63,364 bases of DNA from Alphaproteobacteria bacterium. GTDB taxonomy: Bacteria; Pseudomonadota; Alphaproteobacteria; Sphingomonadales; Sphingomonadaceae. The notes under the pieces are model-generated. The model had not been told where the DNA came from. It saw only the letters and a list, made by a program, of their open reading frames with translations, and did no database searches. The translations under genes and the position numbers were made by a program. The DNA lies in assembly GCA_030431875.1 (NCBI GenBank), contig JAUIIG010000010.1, positions 1 to 63,364 on the forward strand, in the 5' to 3' direction. This document shows positions 53,690 to 63,364 of the stretch, one piece after another. The number at the start of each line of letters is the position of its first letter. Position 1 is the stretch's first letter.

Positions 53690-54906
53690 TGCCCGTCCTC
53701 CTTGTCCAGAGCGTCTTTCAGGTCGAAAGGCTCCGGTGCGAGATAGGGATTGCGCCGCGTCACCGCCAGCAGCAGCCCGATGGTGAAACACTGCGCTATC
53801 GTCGACGAACCTCCGTAACTCACCAGCGGCAGGGTCATGCCCTTGCTGGGGAATAGCTGCAGGTTGACGAGGATGTTGATGAAGGCCTGCCCGCCGAACA
53901 GCGCGACGAGGCCGCTTGCGGCAAGGATGATGAACAGCCGGTCTTCGTCCACCAGCCGGATCAGCACGCGCAGGATGATGGCGAGGTAGAGCAGCACAAC
54001 GATGGCGCAGACCAGCAGGCCCAGTTCCTCGCCGATGACAGAGAAGATGTAGTCGGTGTGCGCTTCGGGCAGGCGCATCTTGTTCTCACCCAGCCAGAAC
54101 CCGCTACCGGTCCAGCCGCCGCCGGTCAGCGTGCGGTTGGCAAGGTCGACGTGGTCGTAGGCCGAAGGGCCGCCGAAGAAGGCGTCTATGCGGTGGCGGG
54201 CATTGTCGTAGAACATGTAGGCCGCCAGCATCCCGGCGACGCCCGCGCCCATCAGGATACCAAGGCGCTGCAAGGGCAAGCCTGCCAGCAGGACCATTAC
54301 CCCCCAAGCGCCAACGAACAGGATCGCCGCGCCAAGATTGGGCTGCGCCATCAGCAGGACGGTGATCACCCCCACCAGCGCGCCGGAAATGGCGATCACG
54401 GGCAACTTGGGGTCGCGAAGCTTCCACGACAGGATCCAGGCGACAACGATGGCGAAGGCGGGCTTCAGGAACTCGCTCGGCTGCACGCCCAGGCCAAAGC
54501 GTATCCAGCGCTTGGCACCGTTCACCTCGTACCCGACGAAGGGTACCAGCAGCAGCAGGAACAGCATTGCCGCCGCGAACAGGATGGTGCCCCGCCGCAG
54601 CAGGTTGCGAGGCACCAGCGAGGTGCCGACCAGCACCAGCAGGCCCAATACCTGCCAGCGCACGTGTGCCCAGAAGAAATAGAGGTCCGGCAGGGTTTCG
54701 TCGGCAGTCGACAGGCGGTGCGCACTCGCGGGCGAGGCAGCTGCCACGGCCAGCGTACCGACCGCCATCAGCAGCAGCACAAAGAACAGCAGCCAGCGGT
54801 CGATTTCCTGCCACCAGATGCGCAGCTCGCGCTTGCGATCTTGCGGCAGCTGGGGCCGTTTCAGTCCGTGCCCACTGCGCGGGATATAAATGTCGGTCGA
54901 GCTCAT
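53686..54906 (-). CDS. ftsW: SEDS glycosyltransferase FtsW
   Basis: A 406-aa polytopic protein with about ten membrane segments that polymerises septal glycan with FtsI. SEDS features are NGAKRWIRFGLGVQPSEFLK split over a helix, GGGWTGSGFWLGENK, EAHTDYIFSVIGEELG and MTLPLVSYGGSS. A basic cytoplasmic N-terminus (about 45 aa) precedes the first helix. ATG 54906 overlaps the murD stop. Confidence 0.97.
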   Translation of the reverse strand: MSSTDIYIPRSGHGLKRPQLPQDRKRELRIWWQEIDRWLLFFVLLLMAVGTLAVAAASPASAHRLSTADETLPDLYFFWAHVRWQVLGLLVLVGTSLVPRNLLRRGTILFAAAMLFLLLLVPFVGYEVNGAKRWIRFGLGVQPSEFLKPAFAIVVAWILSWKLRDPKLPVIAISGALVGVITVLLMAQPNLGAAILFVGAWGVMVLLAGLPLQRLGILMGAGVAGMLAAYMFYDNARHRIDAFFGGPSAYDHVDLANRTLTGGGWTGSGFWLGENKMRLPEAHTDYIFSVIGEELGLLVCAIVVLLYLAIILRVLIRLVDEDRLFIILAASGLVALFGGQAFINILVNLQLFPSKGMTLPLVSYGGSSTIAQCFTIGLLLAVTRRNPYLAPEPFDLKDALDKEDGQ

Positions 54907-56264
54907 GCTGCCGACCTCGCGTCGAAGCCGCATTCGGCGGGCGTAGCGTCACACCCGATACTTGCGGCCATTTCGCGGAAGGCATCGCCGCGCGCTTCGT
55001 AGTCGCGGAACTGGTCAAAGCTGGCACAGGCGGGGCTGAACAGGATCACGTCGCCCGGCCTGGCGGCAGCGACGGCGCGGCTGACAGCCTCGGCCAGCAG
55101 CTCACAGCGCTCGACCGGCATGTGCGGTTCGAGCAGGTCAGCGAACATCGGTCCGGCCTCGCCAATGGTATAGGCGCAGGCGACATTGGCGAAGTACGGC
55201 GCGCAGTCGTCGAGGTTGTCATCCTTGGCCAGCCCGCCGCAGATCCAGTGTACTCGCGGACCGGTGTCTTCTGGCGGATAGGCTGCCAATGCGGGCGCGG
55301 TGGAAGCGGGGTTGGTGGCCTTGCTGTCGTTAACGAACAGGACACCGTGCGCCTCGCCCAGCCTCTCCATGCGGTGGGGCAGGCCGGTGAAGCTCTCAAG
55401 GCCCCGGAGCACGTCAGGGCGCGAGAGGCCAAGTTCTTGCACAAGAGCTGCGGCAATCACGGCGTTCTGCAAGTTGTGCGGTCCCTGCAGGCTTGGCCAA
55501 TCCTGCTGGTGCGCCGCCAAGTTCGAAGCATCGGCGCAGACAGCCCGTCCGGGCGCGCGCCGTGCGGCTTCAGCTTTCTGCACACTGCTGGTCGGCGCAT
55601 CGGCACAGCCGAAGACAGCGAATTGGCCTTCGTCCTGCATGGCAAACAGGCGTGCCTTGCTCGCGGCATAAGCAGCGAAGCCATCATAGCGGTCCAGATG
55701 ATCTGGGGTCACGTTCATCAGAGCGGCCGCTTCGCAATCCAGCGAGAAGGTCAGGTCAATCTGGTAGCTTGATAGCTCGAAGACGTAGATCCCGCCGCCA
55801 CCGAGCGGCTGCTGACCCAGAACCGGCAAGCCAATGTTCCCGCCAAGTCGTGCAGATACACCCGCCTGCTCCAGCAGGTGATGCACCAGCGCCGTCGTGG
55901 TCGACTTGCCGTTGGTGCCGGTAATGCCCACCACCTTGTGCGGCGGCAGTTCGGGCCGCGCCATGGCGAACAATTCGATATCGCCGATCACCGGCACACC
56001 CGCCTCGCGCGCCTTGGCGGCAATGGGGTGCGTGTTCAGCGGCACGCCCGGCGACACGACGATCCCGTCAAAGCCCGACAGGTCGATCTCCAGCGGATCA
56101 GCTATGGTGGCACGGCCTTCCAGCTCCGCGCGCGGTTCTTCGCGGCGGTCCCACGCTGTCACCTGCGCACCACTGGCCAGCAGCGCCTCGGCCGTGGCCA
56201 TTCCCGACCGGGCGAGCCCGAGCACGCAGTAGTTCTTTCCGGAAAAGACCTTGGCCGTGATCAC
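54903..56264 (-). CDS. murD: UDP-N-acetylmuramoylalanine-D-glutamate ligase
   Basis: A 453-aa Mur ligase adding D-Glu. It has [18 protein letters not shown], the ATP loop [24 protein letters not shown] and [12 protein letters not shown], and in the C-terminal domain [14 protein letters not shown]. It starts with GTG (GTGA overlap with mraY). Confidence 0.97.
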   Translation of the reverse strand: MITAKVFSGKNYCVLGLARSGMATAEALLASGAQVTAWDRREEPRAELEGRATIADPLEIDLSGFDGIVVSPGVPLNTHPIAAKAREAGVPVIGDIELFAMARPELPPHKVVGITGTNGKSTTTALVHHLLEQAGVSARLGGNIGLPVLGQQPLGGGGIYVFELSSYQIDLTFSLDCEAAALMNVTPDHLDRYDGFAAYAASKARLFAMQDEGQFAVFGCADAPTSSVQKAEAARRAPGRAVCADASNLAAHQQDWPSLQGPHNLQNAVIAAALVQELGLSRPDVLRGLESFTGLPHRMERLGEAHGVLFVNDSKATNPASTAPALAAYPPEDTGPRVHWICGGLAKDDNLDDCAPYFANVACAYTIGEAGPMFADLLEPHMPVERCELLAEAVSRAVAAARPGDVILFSPACASFDQFRDYEARGDAFREMAASIGCDATPAECGFDARSAA

Positions 56265-57331
56265 CTGAGCTTCAACGTGGCCAGCCCGATTACGGCGAGC
56301 ACGATGGCGATGATCCAGAAGCGGATCACCACCTTGCTCTCGCTCCAGCCGAGCTGTTCAAAATGGTGGTGGATGGGAGCCATGCGGAAGATCCGCTTGC
56401 CCGTGCGCTTGAACCAGAAGACCTGGATGATGACCGATGCGGTCTCCATCACGAACAGGCCGCCGACAATCAGCAGGACGATCTCGTGGTGGCTGGCAAC
56501 GGCAATCGCGCCCAGCGCGCCGCCAAGCGCCAGCGAGCCGGTGTCGCCCATGAACACGGCAGCAGGCGGGGCATTGTACCACAGGAAGGCGAGCCCGCCG
56601 CCCATGATCGCCGCGCACAGGATCGCCAGTTCACCCGCGCCCGGCACGTGCGGGATGCCGAGGTATTCGGAAAAGTCGACGCGGCCGGCGAGGTAGCAGA
56701 TCACCAGGAAGGCGCCGGCGGCCACCACCACCGGCATGGTGGCAAGGCCGTCCAGCCCGTCGGTCAGGTTCACGGCATTGCCGAAGCCGACGATAAAGAC
56801 GGCAGCGAAGACATAGTAGAACCAGCCCATCGGTATCACCTGCCCGGACAGGAAGGGCACGTAGAGGTCAGTGTTGATCTGGCTCACGATCAGGTAGCTG
56901 GCCACACCCGCCACGATGAATTCGCCCAGCAGGCGCACCTTGCCCGATACGCCCTTGTGGCTGGCCTTGGTGACCTTGTCGTAATCGTCGAGGAAGCCGA
57001 TCAGGCCAAAGCCCAACGTCACCGCGAGACAGGCCCAGAGGAACGGGCTCGACAAGTCCATCCACAGCACCATCGAGATGGTCAGCGAGGTGAGTATCAT
57101 CAGCCCGCCCATGGTGGGGGTGCCGACCTTCTTCTGGTGCGATTCTGGCCCGTCGGCGCGGATCGGCTGGCCCTTGCCCTGCCGCACCCGCAGCATGTTG
57201 ATGAACTTCGGGCCGATCACCAGGCCGATCAGCAGGGCCGTCATCATCGCTGCACCAGCGCGGAAGGTCTGGTAGCGGATGAGGTTGAGGATACCCTCGA
57301 ATTCAAGCCATTCTGCAAGGAAATAGAACAT
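56261..57331 (-). CDS. mraY: Phospho-N-acetylmuramoyl-pentapeptide-transferase
   Basis: A 356-aa integral membrane enzyme that makes lipid I. About ten helices are visible, with [10 protein letters not shown], the catalytic Asp pair in [21 protein letters not shown] and the C-terminal MAPIHHHFE loop. ATG 57331 (MFYFLAEW) is chosen. An 11-nt gap from murF makes this one of two non-overlapping junctions in the cluster. Confidence 0.97.
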   Translation of the reverse strand: MFYFLAEWLEFEGILNLIRYQTFRAGAAMMTALLIGLVIGPKFINMLRVRQGKGQPIRADGPESHQKKVGTPTMGGLMILTSLTISMVLWMDLSSPFLWACLAVTLGFGLIGFLDDYDKVTKASHKGVSGKVRLLGEFIVAGVASYLIVSQINTDLYVPFLSGQVIPMGWFYYVFAAVFIVGFGNAVNLTDGLDGLATMPVVVAAGAFLVICYLAGRVDFSEYLGIPHVPGAGELAILCAAIMGGGLAFLWYNAPPAAVFMGDTGSLALGGALGAIAVASHHEIVLLIVGGLFVMETASVIIQVFWFKRTGKRIFRMAPIHHHFEQLGWSESKVVIRFWIIAIVLAVIGLATLKLR

Positions 57332-57342
57332 GGGTGCGCGCG

Positions 57343-58800
57343 TCAGCCTTCCCTGGCTGTGAAATGTTCGACCACGCGGGCAAGTCCGACCGAGTTGGAA
57401 CCCTTCACCAGCACGGCATCGCCGCCCACCAGTCCGAATTCCTGCAAGGCGGCGATTGCCTCGCCCGCATTCTCGCAATGGGCAAAGGAAGGGGCATTGC
57501 CAAGCGGTCGCTGCGGCTCTTTCCCCATCTCGCGCGCGAGGGCGGCCATCTCTTCGCCCACCAGGATCGCGTGATCCACCTCTGCACCCATGATCGGTTC
57601 CAGCAACTGGGCGTGGAAGCCGGGGGCAAAATCACCCAGTTCCTTCATCGAACCGAGCACGACGATGCGGCGCGAAGCGGGCGTCTGGCCCAACTGCGCC
57701 AGCGTGGCCCGCATGGAGGCCGGATTGGCGTTGTAGCTCTCGTCGATCACCAGCGCATGGCCGCCCGTCACCTTAGCACGGAAGCGCGCACCGCGCCCCT
57801 TGAGGCCGCCCATCTCTGCCAGCGCAAGGCCCGCCGCGCCCATGTCGCCGCCAGCGGCGTGGACTGCCGCCATTACGCAAAGCGCGTTGTCGATCCAGTG
57901 TTCGCCGGGTTCGGCAACGGTGAAACACAGCCGCATGTCGCCCATGGCCGCCGTCACCAGCGATCCGCCGCTGCCATCGGGCACGGCGTCGAGCAGGCGC
58001 ATGTCAGCATTGGCCGAACGACCGAAAGCGATAACCGTGGCACCCTGCTTTTCAGCGGCAGCGCGCAGACGGTCCGACCATTCGAGATCGGCGGGAATGA
58101 CCGCCGTACCGCCCTTTACCAGCCCCTCGAATATCTCCGCCTTGGCGTCGGCGATGGCTTCCATCGAGCCGAGATTTTCGATGTGCGCCGGGGCGAGCGT
58201 GGTGATCACGGCCACGTGCGGCTGCACCTGTGCGGTCAGGCCGGAGATCTCGTCCGCGTGGTTCATGCCCATTTCGAACACGCCAAACCGGCTGCGCGCA
58301 GGCATGCGCGAGAGGCTGAGCGGGACGCCCACGTGGTTGTTGTAGCTGCGCACCGAACGATGCGCTGCGCCGCGTGAACTACGCTCCAGCGCGGTAAAGA
58401 TCGCTTCCTTGACGCCGGTCTTGCCGACGGAGCCAGTGACACCGATCACCGTGGCGATCGCGCGTTCGCGGGCTGCCTTGGCCAGCGCGAGCAGCGCCTC
58501 GGTGGTGTCGGCAACGCGGACGTGGGGATAGTCGACTTCACGATCAACCAGCGCTGCGGCCGCACCGTTGGCAAAAGCCTTGTCGAGGAAGCGGTGGCCG
58601 TCCATCGCCTCGCCCTTGAGCGCGACGAACAGGTCGCCGCCGCGCACGTCGCGGCTGTCCATTTCGACGCCGCTAACCTGAAATTCACCATAAGCGGTCC
58701 CGCCGGTAGCGGCTGCGATCTCCGCAGCCGTCCACAGGGCAAGGCGCGGGGTAGCAGCGGAGCCGGTGGGCCAGCGCAGGGGCTTCAGGACGGCGCTCAC
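57343..58800 (-). CDS. murF: UDP-MurNAc-tripeptide-D-Ala-D-Ala ligase
   Basis: A 485-aa Mur ligase. It has [17 protein letters not shown], the ATP loop [12 protein letters not shown] (a Ser-Val variant of the usual Thr-Asn), [20 protein letters not shown] and [16 protein letters not shown] 58800 gives the GTGA overlap with murE; the apparent ten-residue extension lies inside murE. Confidence 0.96.
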   Translation of the reverse strand: MSAVLKPLRWPTGSAATPRLALWTAAEIAAATGGTAYGEFQVSGVEMDSRDVRGGDLFVALKGEAMDGHRFLDKAFANGAAAALVDREVDYPHVRVADTTEALLALAKAARERAIATVIGVTGSVGKTGVKEAIFTALERSSRGAAHRSVRSYNNHVGVPLSLSRMPARSRFGVFEMGMNHADEISGLTAQVQPHVAVITTLAPAHIENLGSMEAIADAKAEIFEGLVKGGTAVIPADLEWSDRLRAAAEKQGATVIAFGRSANADMRLLDAVPDGSGGSLVTAAMGDMRLCFTVAEPGEHWIDNALCVMAAVHAAGGDMGAAGLALAEMGGLKGRGARFRAKVTGGHALVIDESYNANPASMRATLAQLGQTPASRRIVVLGSMKELGDFAPGFHAQLLEPIMGAEVDHAILVGEEMAALAREMGKEPQRPLGNAPSFAHCENAGEAIAALQEFGLVGGDAVLVKGSNSVGLARVVEHFTAREG

Positions 58801-60269
58801 CGGACGGCTCCGGCAAGCTCGGCGGCACATTCGCGGGCAACGGTCACGTCGTCGAACGGCAATACCTGCATATTTTCTCCCGAGCCGATGATCTGGCCCT
58901 GTTCGTGTCCCTTGCCCGCCACCAGCACGATGTCGCTGGCGCCGGCTTCGGCAATGGCGGCGGCAATGGCTTCGCGCCTACCGCCGATGTTGCGCGCTGC
59001 TTCTCCCGCACCGGCCATCACGGCCTCACGGATGGTGGCGGCGTCTTCGCCGCGCGGATTGTCGTCGGTGACAATCACGAGGTCGCTACCTGCAGCAGCA
59101 GCCTCGCCCATTGGCGCCCGCTTGCCCTTGTCGCGGTCGCCACCGGCTCCGAAGACGGTAATCAGGCGGCCTGTGACGTGCGGACGCAATGCAGCAATCG
59201 CGGCAGAGAGCGCATCCGGGGTGTGAGCGTAGTCGATATAGACCGGCGCGCCGGTCTTGGTGATGACGGCGCGTTCGAGGCGGCCACGAACCGGTTGCAG
59301 ACGGGCGACGGCGTCGAAGACCTGCGCGGCAGGCATTCCGGTCGCCAGCACCAGTCCGGCAGAGACCAGCGCGTTCGCTACCTGGTAGGCACCGATTAGG
59401 GGCAAACGGATGGCATAGGCGCGGCCATCGTGGACGATCTTGAGGTCCTGGCCCAACGGGCTTGGCGTACGCGAGATCAGGTTGATGCCCTTGCCCTTGG
59501 CACCAACGGTAAGCAGCTTGAGGCCGCGCTCCTTGGCCACGGCAATGGCCCGGTCGGACCATTCGTCATCCGCCCAGATCACCGCCGAGCCACCATCGTC
59601 GACCACTTCGGTGAACAGCCGCATCTTGGCCGCGAAGTAGTCTTCCATGTCGGCATGGTAGTCGAGGTGATCGCGACTGAGGTTGGTGAAGGCACCGGCC
59701 TTCACCGGCAGGCCTTCGTTGCGATACTGCGACAGCCCGTGGCTCGACGCCTCGTAGGCGACGTGGGTCACGCCTTCACGCGCAAGACCGGTCATGTTCG
59801 ACAGGAAAGTGACGATGTCGGGCGTCGTCAGCCCGGTCGAGACGCTCTCATCGGGCGTGGTGACGCCAAGTGTGCCAATTGAGGCCGCGCGCTCACCGCA
59901 CATGCGCCAGATCTGGCGGGTCATCTCGACGGTGGAGGTCTTGCCGTTGGTGCCGGTAACGGCGACCACGGTGTCCGGCGTCGGACGGAAGTAGAGCGAG
60001 GCAAGCCGCGCAAAGGCCCGGCGCGGGGTATCGTCGGCAAGGTGGAGCGCACCCTCGACCTTGGCTTCAGGACGCGCGACCACGGCCACGGCTCCGCCGG
60101 CCACGGCGGCTTCGATGAAGTCTTCGCCATTCACCGCCGTGCCCTGGAAGGCACCGAAAACATTGCCGGGGGCAATCTTGCGGTGATCGATGGCGAAGCC
60201 GGTGACGCGGGAATCGCCCGCTTCCCCGGCATCGACATGCATGGCGCTGGCGAGATCGGACAGCAGCAT
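58797..60269 (-). CDS. murE: UDP-MurNAc-dipeptide-meso-DAP ligase
   Basis: A 490-aa Mur ligase. The ATP loop is VTGTNGKTSTVEM, followed by YEASSHGLSQYR and NLSRDHLDYHADMEDYF. The specificity motif DNPR (in VTDDNPRGED) marks the meso-diaminopimelate type, so the murein is DAP-based. Its ATG overlaps the ftsI stop by one base. Confidence 0.97.
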   Translation of the reverse strand: MLLSDLASAMHVDAGEAGDSRVTGFAIDHRKIAPGNVFGAFQGTAVNGEDFIEAAVAGGAVAVVARPEAKVEGALHLADDTPRRAFARLASLYFRPTPDTVVAVTGTNGKTSTVEMTRQIWRMCGERAASIGTLGVTTPDESVSTGLTTPDIVTFLSNMTGLAREGVTHVAYEASSHGLSQYRNEGLPVKAGAFTNLSRDHLDYHADMEDYFAAKMRLFTEVVDDGGSAVIWADDEWSDRAIAVAKERGLKLLTVGAKGKGINLISRTPSPLGQDLKIVHDGRAYAIRLPLIGAYQVANALVSAGLVLATGMPAAQVFDAVARLQPVRGRLERAVITKTGAPVYIDYAHTPDALSAAIAALRPHVTGRLITVFGAGGDRDKGKRAPMGEAAAAGSDLVIVTDDNPRGEDAATIREAVMAGAGEAARNIGGRREAIAAAIAEAGASDIVLVAGKGHEQGQIIGSGENMQVLPFDDVTVARECAAELAGAVR

Positions 60270-62032
60270 CAGTCGACATCCCCCACCAGTGGACGCAGGT
60301 CAGTCAGGTCGATGTCGCGCTCGGCATCGGGCAGGATGCCCAGCTGCGGGCCAATGCGCGGCACCAGCCGGCCGACAATCGGGGCGGCGTTCCAGGCGGC
60401 CGTACGCTGGTACGAGCTGGCGGCAGTACCCTGCGGTTCGTCGAGCATGGCGATGACCACGTAGCGCGGGTTGTCCATCGGGAATGCAGCGGCGAAGGTG
60501 GAGACCAGCGACGACTGGCGATAGCCGCCGTTGCCGGGCTTTTCGGCAGAGCCGGTCTTGCCGCCGACGCGGAAGCCGGGGGCGTCCGCGTTACGGCCCG
60601 TGCCGTAGACGGCGATCATCCGCAGCAGCTGGTTCATGCGCGCGCTGGTGCTGGCACGGAACACGCGGCGACCGCGCGGGGCCTGTCCAGGCTCGACGCG
60701 CTGCAAGGTAGCCGGACGCCAGATTCCGCCGTTGACCATGGCAGCATAGGCGCTGGCAAGGTGCAGCGGGGTCACCGCCACGCCATGCCCATAACCCACT
60801 GTAATACCACGAATACGTGACCACTCGCCGGACTGCCAGATCGGGAAGCCACGGGCCGGGAGTTCGACATAGGGTCGCTCGTTCATGCCCAGCTCGACCA
60901 TGTAGTTGCGCAAGGTGGCCGCACCCATTTCGTCAACGATGTGGCCGGTCACCACGTTGGACGAATGGATCAGCATCTCCGGCGCGTTGAGCGAGGGGCC
61001 CATGGCGTGGCTGTCCCGCACGGTGCGGCCCTGCACGATATAAGGTTCGGCGGAGTAGCGACGCGACAGGTCGGTGATCGAACCGCTGTCGATGGCAGCG
61101 GCGACGGCCAGCGGCTTGAAGGTCGAACCCAGCTCGTAGACCTGGTTGGTGACGCGGTTGAACACCGGCGCGGTAATGCCGCGGTCGTGCTGCTCCTGCG
61201 TCACACGCACGTCGGTCGACTGCACGTCGTTGGGGTCGAAATCGGGGAAGCTGGCCAGCGCCAGGATCTCGCCGGTATCGACGTCGAGCACGATGCCCGC
61301 CGCGCCCACGGCGTTCACCGCCAGCATGCCGCTGCGCAATTCGTCCTCGAGCGCGCCCTGTACGCGCATGTCGATGGACAGCGCTACCGGCTCACCGCGC
61401 GCGGCGGGATCGAGCAACTGTTCGTCGAGCACTTCTTCCATGCCCGTCCGGCCATGTCCGTCCGCGCCGACATAGCCAAGCACGTGCGCCGCCAGCGAGC
61501 CTTGCGGATAGTGGCGGTCGGTCTCGCGCGGCAGCTCGAGCGCCAGTTCACCGATGGCGATCACCTGGTTGGCCTGTTCGGGCAGGACGCGGCGGCGGAT
61601 GTAGCCTGCGCGACCAGAGCGCAGCCGCTCGGTCACTTCATAGGTGTCGAGATCGGGAAAGATTGCCTGCAGTTCGGCGGCGACTTCCTCGGGCGCCTTC
61701 ACCAGCGGCGGGCCGCCATCGCCGCCTTCGCTCATGGCGGCGGGGTTGAACCACAGGGCATAGGCGGGAAAGGCACGCGCCAGCGGCACGCCGTTGCGAT
61801 CCGTGATCTCGCCGCGCGGGGGCAGCAAGGCGTCAGCCATCGAGTGTTCGGCAGGACCGCTCTCGACCGCGCCGATCCAGGTAATCCGCGCCAGCGCCGC
61901 GCTGGCAACCAGCACGAAGATTGCCGCGATCAGCAGAAGGCGCAGCCGCGCCACCAGCAATGCGCGGCGGCGATGATCGAAGCGCCCCGCCTGGCCGGTG
62001 ATAATGGTGCGCGGGGCGGCGAAGGTGGTCAC
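60269..62032 (-). CDS. ftsI: Septal peptidoglycan transpeptidase FtsI/PBP3
   Basis: A 587-aa class B penicillin-binding protein. A basic N-terminus and one membrane helix (about 28-50) precede the pedestal domain (RGEITDRNGVPLA) and the transpeptidase: S303 in STFK, SSN at 357-359 and KTGS at 492-495. The length matches alphaproteobacterial FtsI. It starts with GTG in a GTGA overlap with ftsL. Confidence 0.97.
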   Translation of the reverse strand: MTTFAAPRTIITGQAGRFDHRRRALLVARLRLLLIAAIFVLVASAALARITWIGAVESGPAEHSMADALLPPRGEITDRNGVPLARAFPAYALWFNPAAMSEGGDGGPPLVKAPEEVAAELQAIFPDLDTYEVTERLRSGRAGYIRRRVLPEQANQVIAIGELALELPRETDRHYPQGSLAAHVLGYVGADGHGRTGMEEVLDEQLLDPAARGEPVALSIDMRVQGALEDELRSGMLAVNAVGAAGIVLDVDTGEILALASFPDFDPNDVQSTDVRVTQEQHDRGITAPVFNRVTNQVYELGSTFKPLAVAAAIDSGSITDLSRRYSAEPYIVQGRTVRDSHAMGPSLNAPEMLIHSSNVVTGHIVDEMGAATLRNYMVELGMNERPYVELPARGFPIWQSGEWSRIRGITVGYGHGVAVTPLHLASAYAAMVNGGIWRPATLQRVEPGQAPRGRRVFRASTSARMNQLLRMIAVYGTGRNADAPGFRVGGKTGSAEKPGNGGYRQSSLVSTFAAAFPMDNPRYVVIAMLDEPQGTAASSYQRTAAWNAAPIVGRLVPRIGPQLGILPDAERDIDLTDLRPLVGDVD

Positions 62033-62562
62033 CGGACGGCAGCTCCTGCGGCAGCAACTTCGGTCACGGCGGCACCGGCAATCGGCACGCGCAAGGGTCC
62101 GGGCGCGATGGCCACGGTCAGGCGGCCACTGTCAGACGGACCGCCAGCCAGCACGGCCTCGTCCACGGGGCGACCGGTGAGCGGGGAAACCAGCTCGGGG
62201 AACTCGGGCACGTCTTCGCCGCTGGTCATCCCGGCCAGCATGATCGGTTCCGGCGCATCGCCCGTGCGCGGGCTGCCGAAGCTGGCCAGCTGTAGCGGGC
62301 TGTCGAGGAACTGTTCGGCGCGCGGCGCCTCGAAGCCGAAGTCGACCCGATTCCACGCCGATAGCTGGACCTGGTTCGAGCGGGTCAGGAATTCGGTCTC
62401 CAGCAGCATGTTCTGTTCTTCCAGCCGCACGATCTCGCGTTCGGCACGCACGACATCGGCGTGCACCGCGTTCACCTTGAGGTGCAGCAGGGTATAGAGC
62501 GCCAGGCAAACACCGAGGGCAGCGAACCATCCGATCCGGCGGATGCGGGCTTGCGGTGTCAT
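62029..62562 (-). CDS. ftsL: FtsL-like divisome protein with an extended periplasmic tail
   Basis: A 177-aa bitopic protein at the ftsL position between rsmH and ftsI. A short cytoplasmic start, one membrane helix (about 11-28) and a leucine-zipper-like coiled coil (about 33-68) make up the FtsL core. The remaining 100 or so residues are Pro/Gly/Ala-rich with no clear fold, longer than the usual 90-130 aa total. The ATG overlaps the rsmH stop. Assignment rests on position and layout, as FtsL sequences diverge widely. Confidence 0.85.
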   Translation of the reverse strand: MTPQARIRRIGWFAALGVCLALYTLLHLKVNAVHADVVRAEREIVRLEEQNMLLETEFLTRSNQVQLSAWNRVDFGFEAPRAEQFLDSPLQLASFGSPRTGDAPEPIMLAGMTSGEDVPEFPELVSPLTGRPVDEAVLAGGPSDSGRLTVAIAPGPLRVPIAGAAVTEVAAAGAAVR

Positions 62563-63364
62563 GCGACATTCTCCCTTGCTGGTGCGGCGGTGCGGGTGGC
62601 GGCGCGCAGCGTGGACGAGCGCGCGCGCGGGTTGCGGTCGATCTCGGCCTGCGAGGGGCGGATCGCCTTGGTCAAAAGCCCGAAGCGCGCAAGCGGAAGG
62701 GCGCGCGCTTCGGGCAGGTGGCGTGACGCGCGGGGGTTTGCATTTGCCGCGTCACGCAGGAATTTCTTCACGATCCGGTCTTCGAGGGAGTGGAAGCTGA
62801 CAACGGCCAGCCGTCCGCCTTCCTTCAGCAGCACTTCTGCCGCGTGCAGGCCTTCGCGCAGTTCGTCGAGCTCGCCGTTCACGTGGATACGAATGGCCTG
62901 GAAACTACGGGTGGCCGGGTCCTTCTTGTCGCCGGGACGGTGGCCCAGCGCCTTACGCACCACTTCGGCCAGTTCGCCAGTAGTGGTCAGCGGGCGCGCG
63001 GCCACGATGGCGCGGGCGACGCGGCGCGACTGGCGTTCCTCACCATATTGGTAGAGCACGTCGGCAATGTCCTTTTCCGCCGCTTCGTTGACGAAGTCGG
63101 CAGCGGTCGGGCCGGACTGGCTCATGGTCATGTCGAGCGGGCCGTTGGACGAAAATGCAAAGCCGCGCTCGGCCTGGTCCAGCTGCATCGAGGATACACC
63201 GATATCCATGGTGACGCCGTCGACTTGCGCCACTCCGACTTCGGCCATGGCGGCAACCATTTCGGAAAAGCGACGGTGGTGCAGCACAAGGCGCGGCGGC
63301 TGCTCCCGGGTTTCGGGCCACTTGCTGCCCGCCTCGATGGCGTCGGGATCGCGGTCGAAGGCAT
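62559..63364 (-). CDS. rsmH: 16S rRNA (cytosine-1402-N4)-methyltransferase (5' partial)
   Basis: C-terminal part of the SAM-dependent MraW/RsmH enzyme. Visible are [25 protein letters not shown] (the DxGxSSxQ motif), [15 protein letters not shown] and the C-terminal [17 protein letters not shown]. The frame stays open to the window edge, so the start and SAM motif I lie beyond 63364; mraZ would be expected upstream. It is the first gene of the division cluster seen here. Confidence 0.96.
   Translation of the reverse strand, partial: AFDRDPDAIEAGSKWPETREQPPRLVLHHRRFSEMVAAMAEVGVAQVDGVTMDIGVSSMQLDQAERGFAFSSNGPLDMTMSQSGPTAADFVNEAAEKDIADVLYQYGEERQSRRVARAIVAARPLTTTGELAEVVRKALGHRPGDKKDPATRSFQAIRIHVNGELDELREGLHAAEVLLKEGGRLAVVSFHSLEDRIVKKFLRDAANANPRASRHLPEARALPLARFGLLTKAIRPSQAEIDRNPRARSSTLRAATRTAAPARENVA

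Overview
The window is GC-rich, densely coding alphaproteobacterial chromosome. Its gene content (ATPase-inhibitor zeta protein, meso-DAP-type murein genes, DUF2849/DUF934 sulfite-reduction operon, DUF6152 protein, large TonB receptor, many overlapping start/stop codons) fits Sphingomonadales, probably an Erythrobacteraceae-like member. That placement rests on protein recognition only; no search was run. I see no insertion sequence, prophage or CRISPR array.

Layout. 1-3.2 kb: leucine genes leuC (5' cut by the window) - 54-aa peptide - leuD, then zeta subunit, bolA and grxD. 3.2-8.7 kb: a secreted protein, a SRAP-domain protein, a structured intergenic region, tRNA-Arg, a queuosine-precursor transporter, a minus-strand unit of two 42-aa paralogous peptides plus PspC behind a sigma-54-like promoter, recF and a TesA-like esterase. 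8.7-16 kb: a YbbA/YbbP ABC exporter, two DUF805 membrane proteins and a TonB receptor. 16-24.8 kb: typA, a GT4 glycosyltransferase, an unusual PadR regulator, rarA, an RNase H-like protein, a TM2 protein, tRNA-Thr, ugd and queF. 24.9-29 kb: sulfurtransferase - metC - MscS channel and a membrane protein whose Shine-Dalgarno lies in a hairpin. 29-33 kb: assimilatory sulfate/sulfite reduction with siroheme synthesis (cobA - DUF2849 - cysI - DUF934 - cysH). 33-43.4 kb: two secreted proteins, a JmjC/cupin oxygenase, a Tat-signal repeat protein, an SDR, proB, obgE, tRNA-Ala, a polyproline lipoprotein, a Bax-inhibitor-1 protein, proC and a YbjN protein.

43.6-63.4 kb, minus strand: a TPR/SPOR protein and the division and cell-wall cluster. 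In transcription order this is rsmH - ftsL - ftsI - murE - murF - mraY - murD - ftsW - murG - murC - murB - ddl - ftsQ - ftsA - ftsZ. Twelve of fourteen junctions overlap by 1-4 nt. The ftsZ gene alone has a sizeable upstream gap, with a near-consensus DnaA box.

Best candidates for something undescribed are the sigma-54-like / tandem-peptide / PspC unit (about 6.39-6.83 kb), the Tat-exported 16/22-residue repeat protein beside a JmjC/cupin oxygenase (34.3-36.05 kb), and the PadR regulator with a collagen-like insert and a palindromic upstream site.
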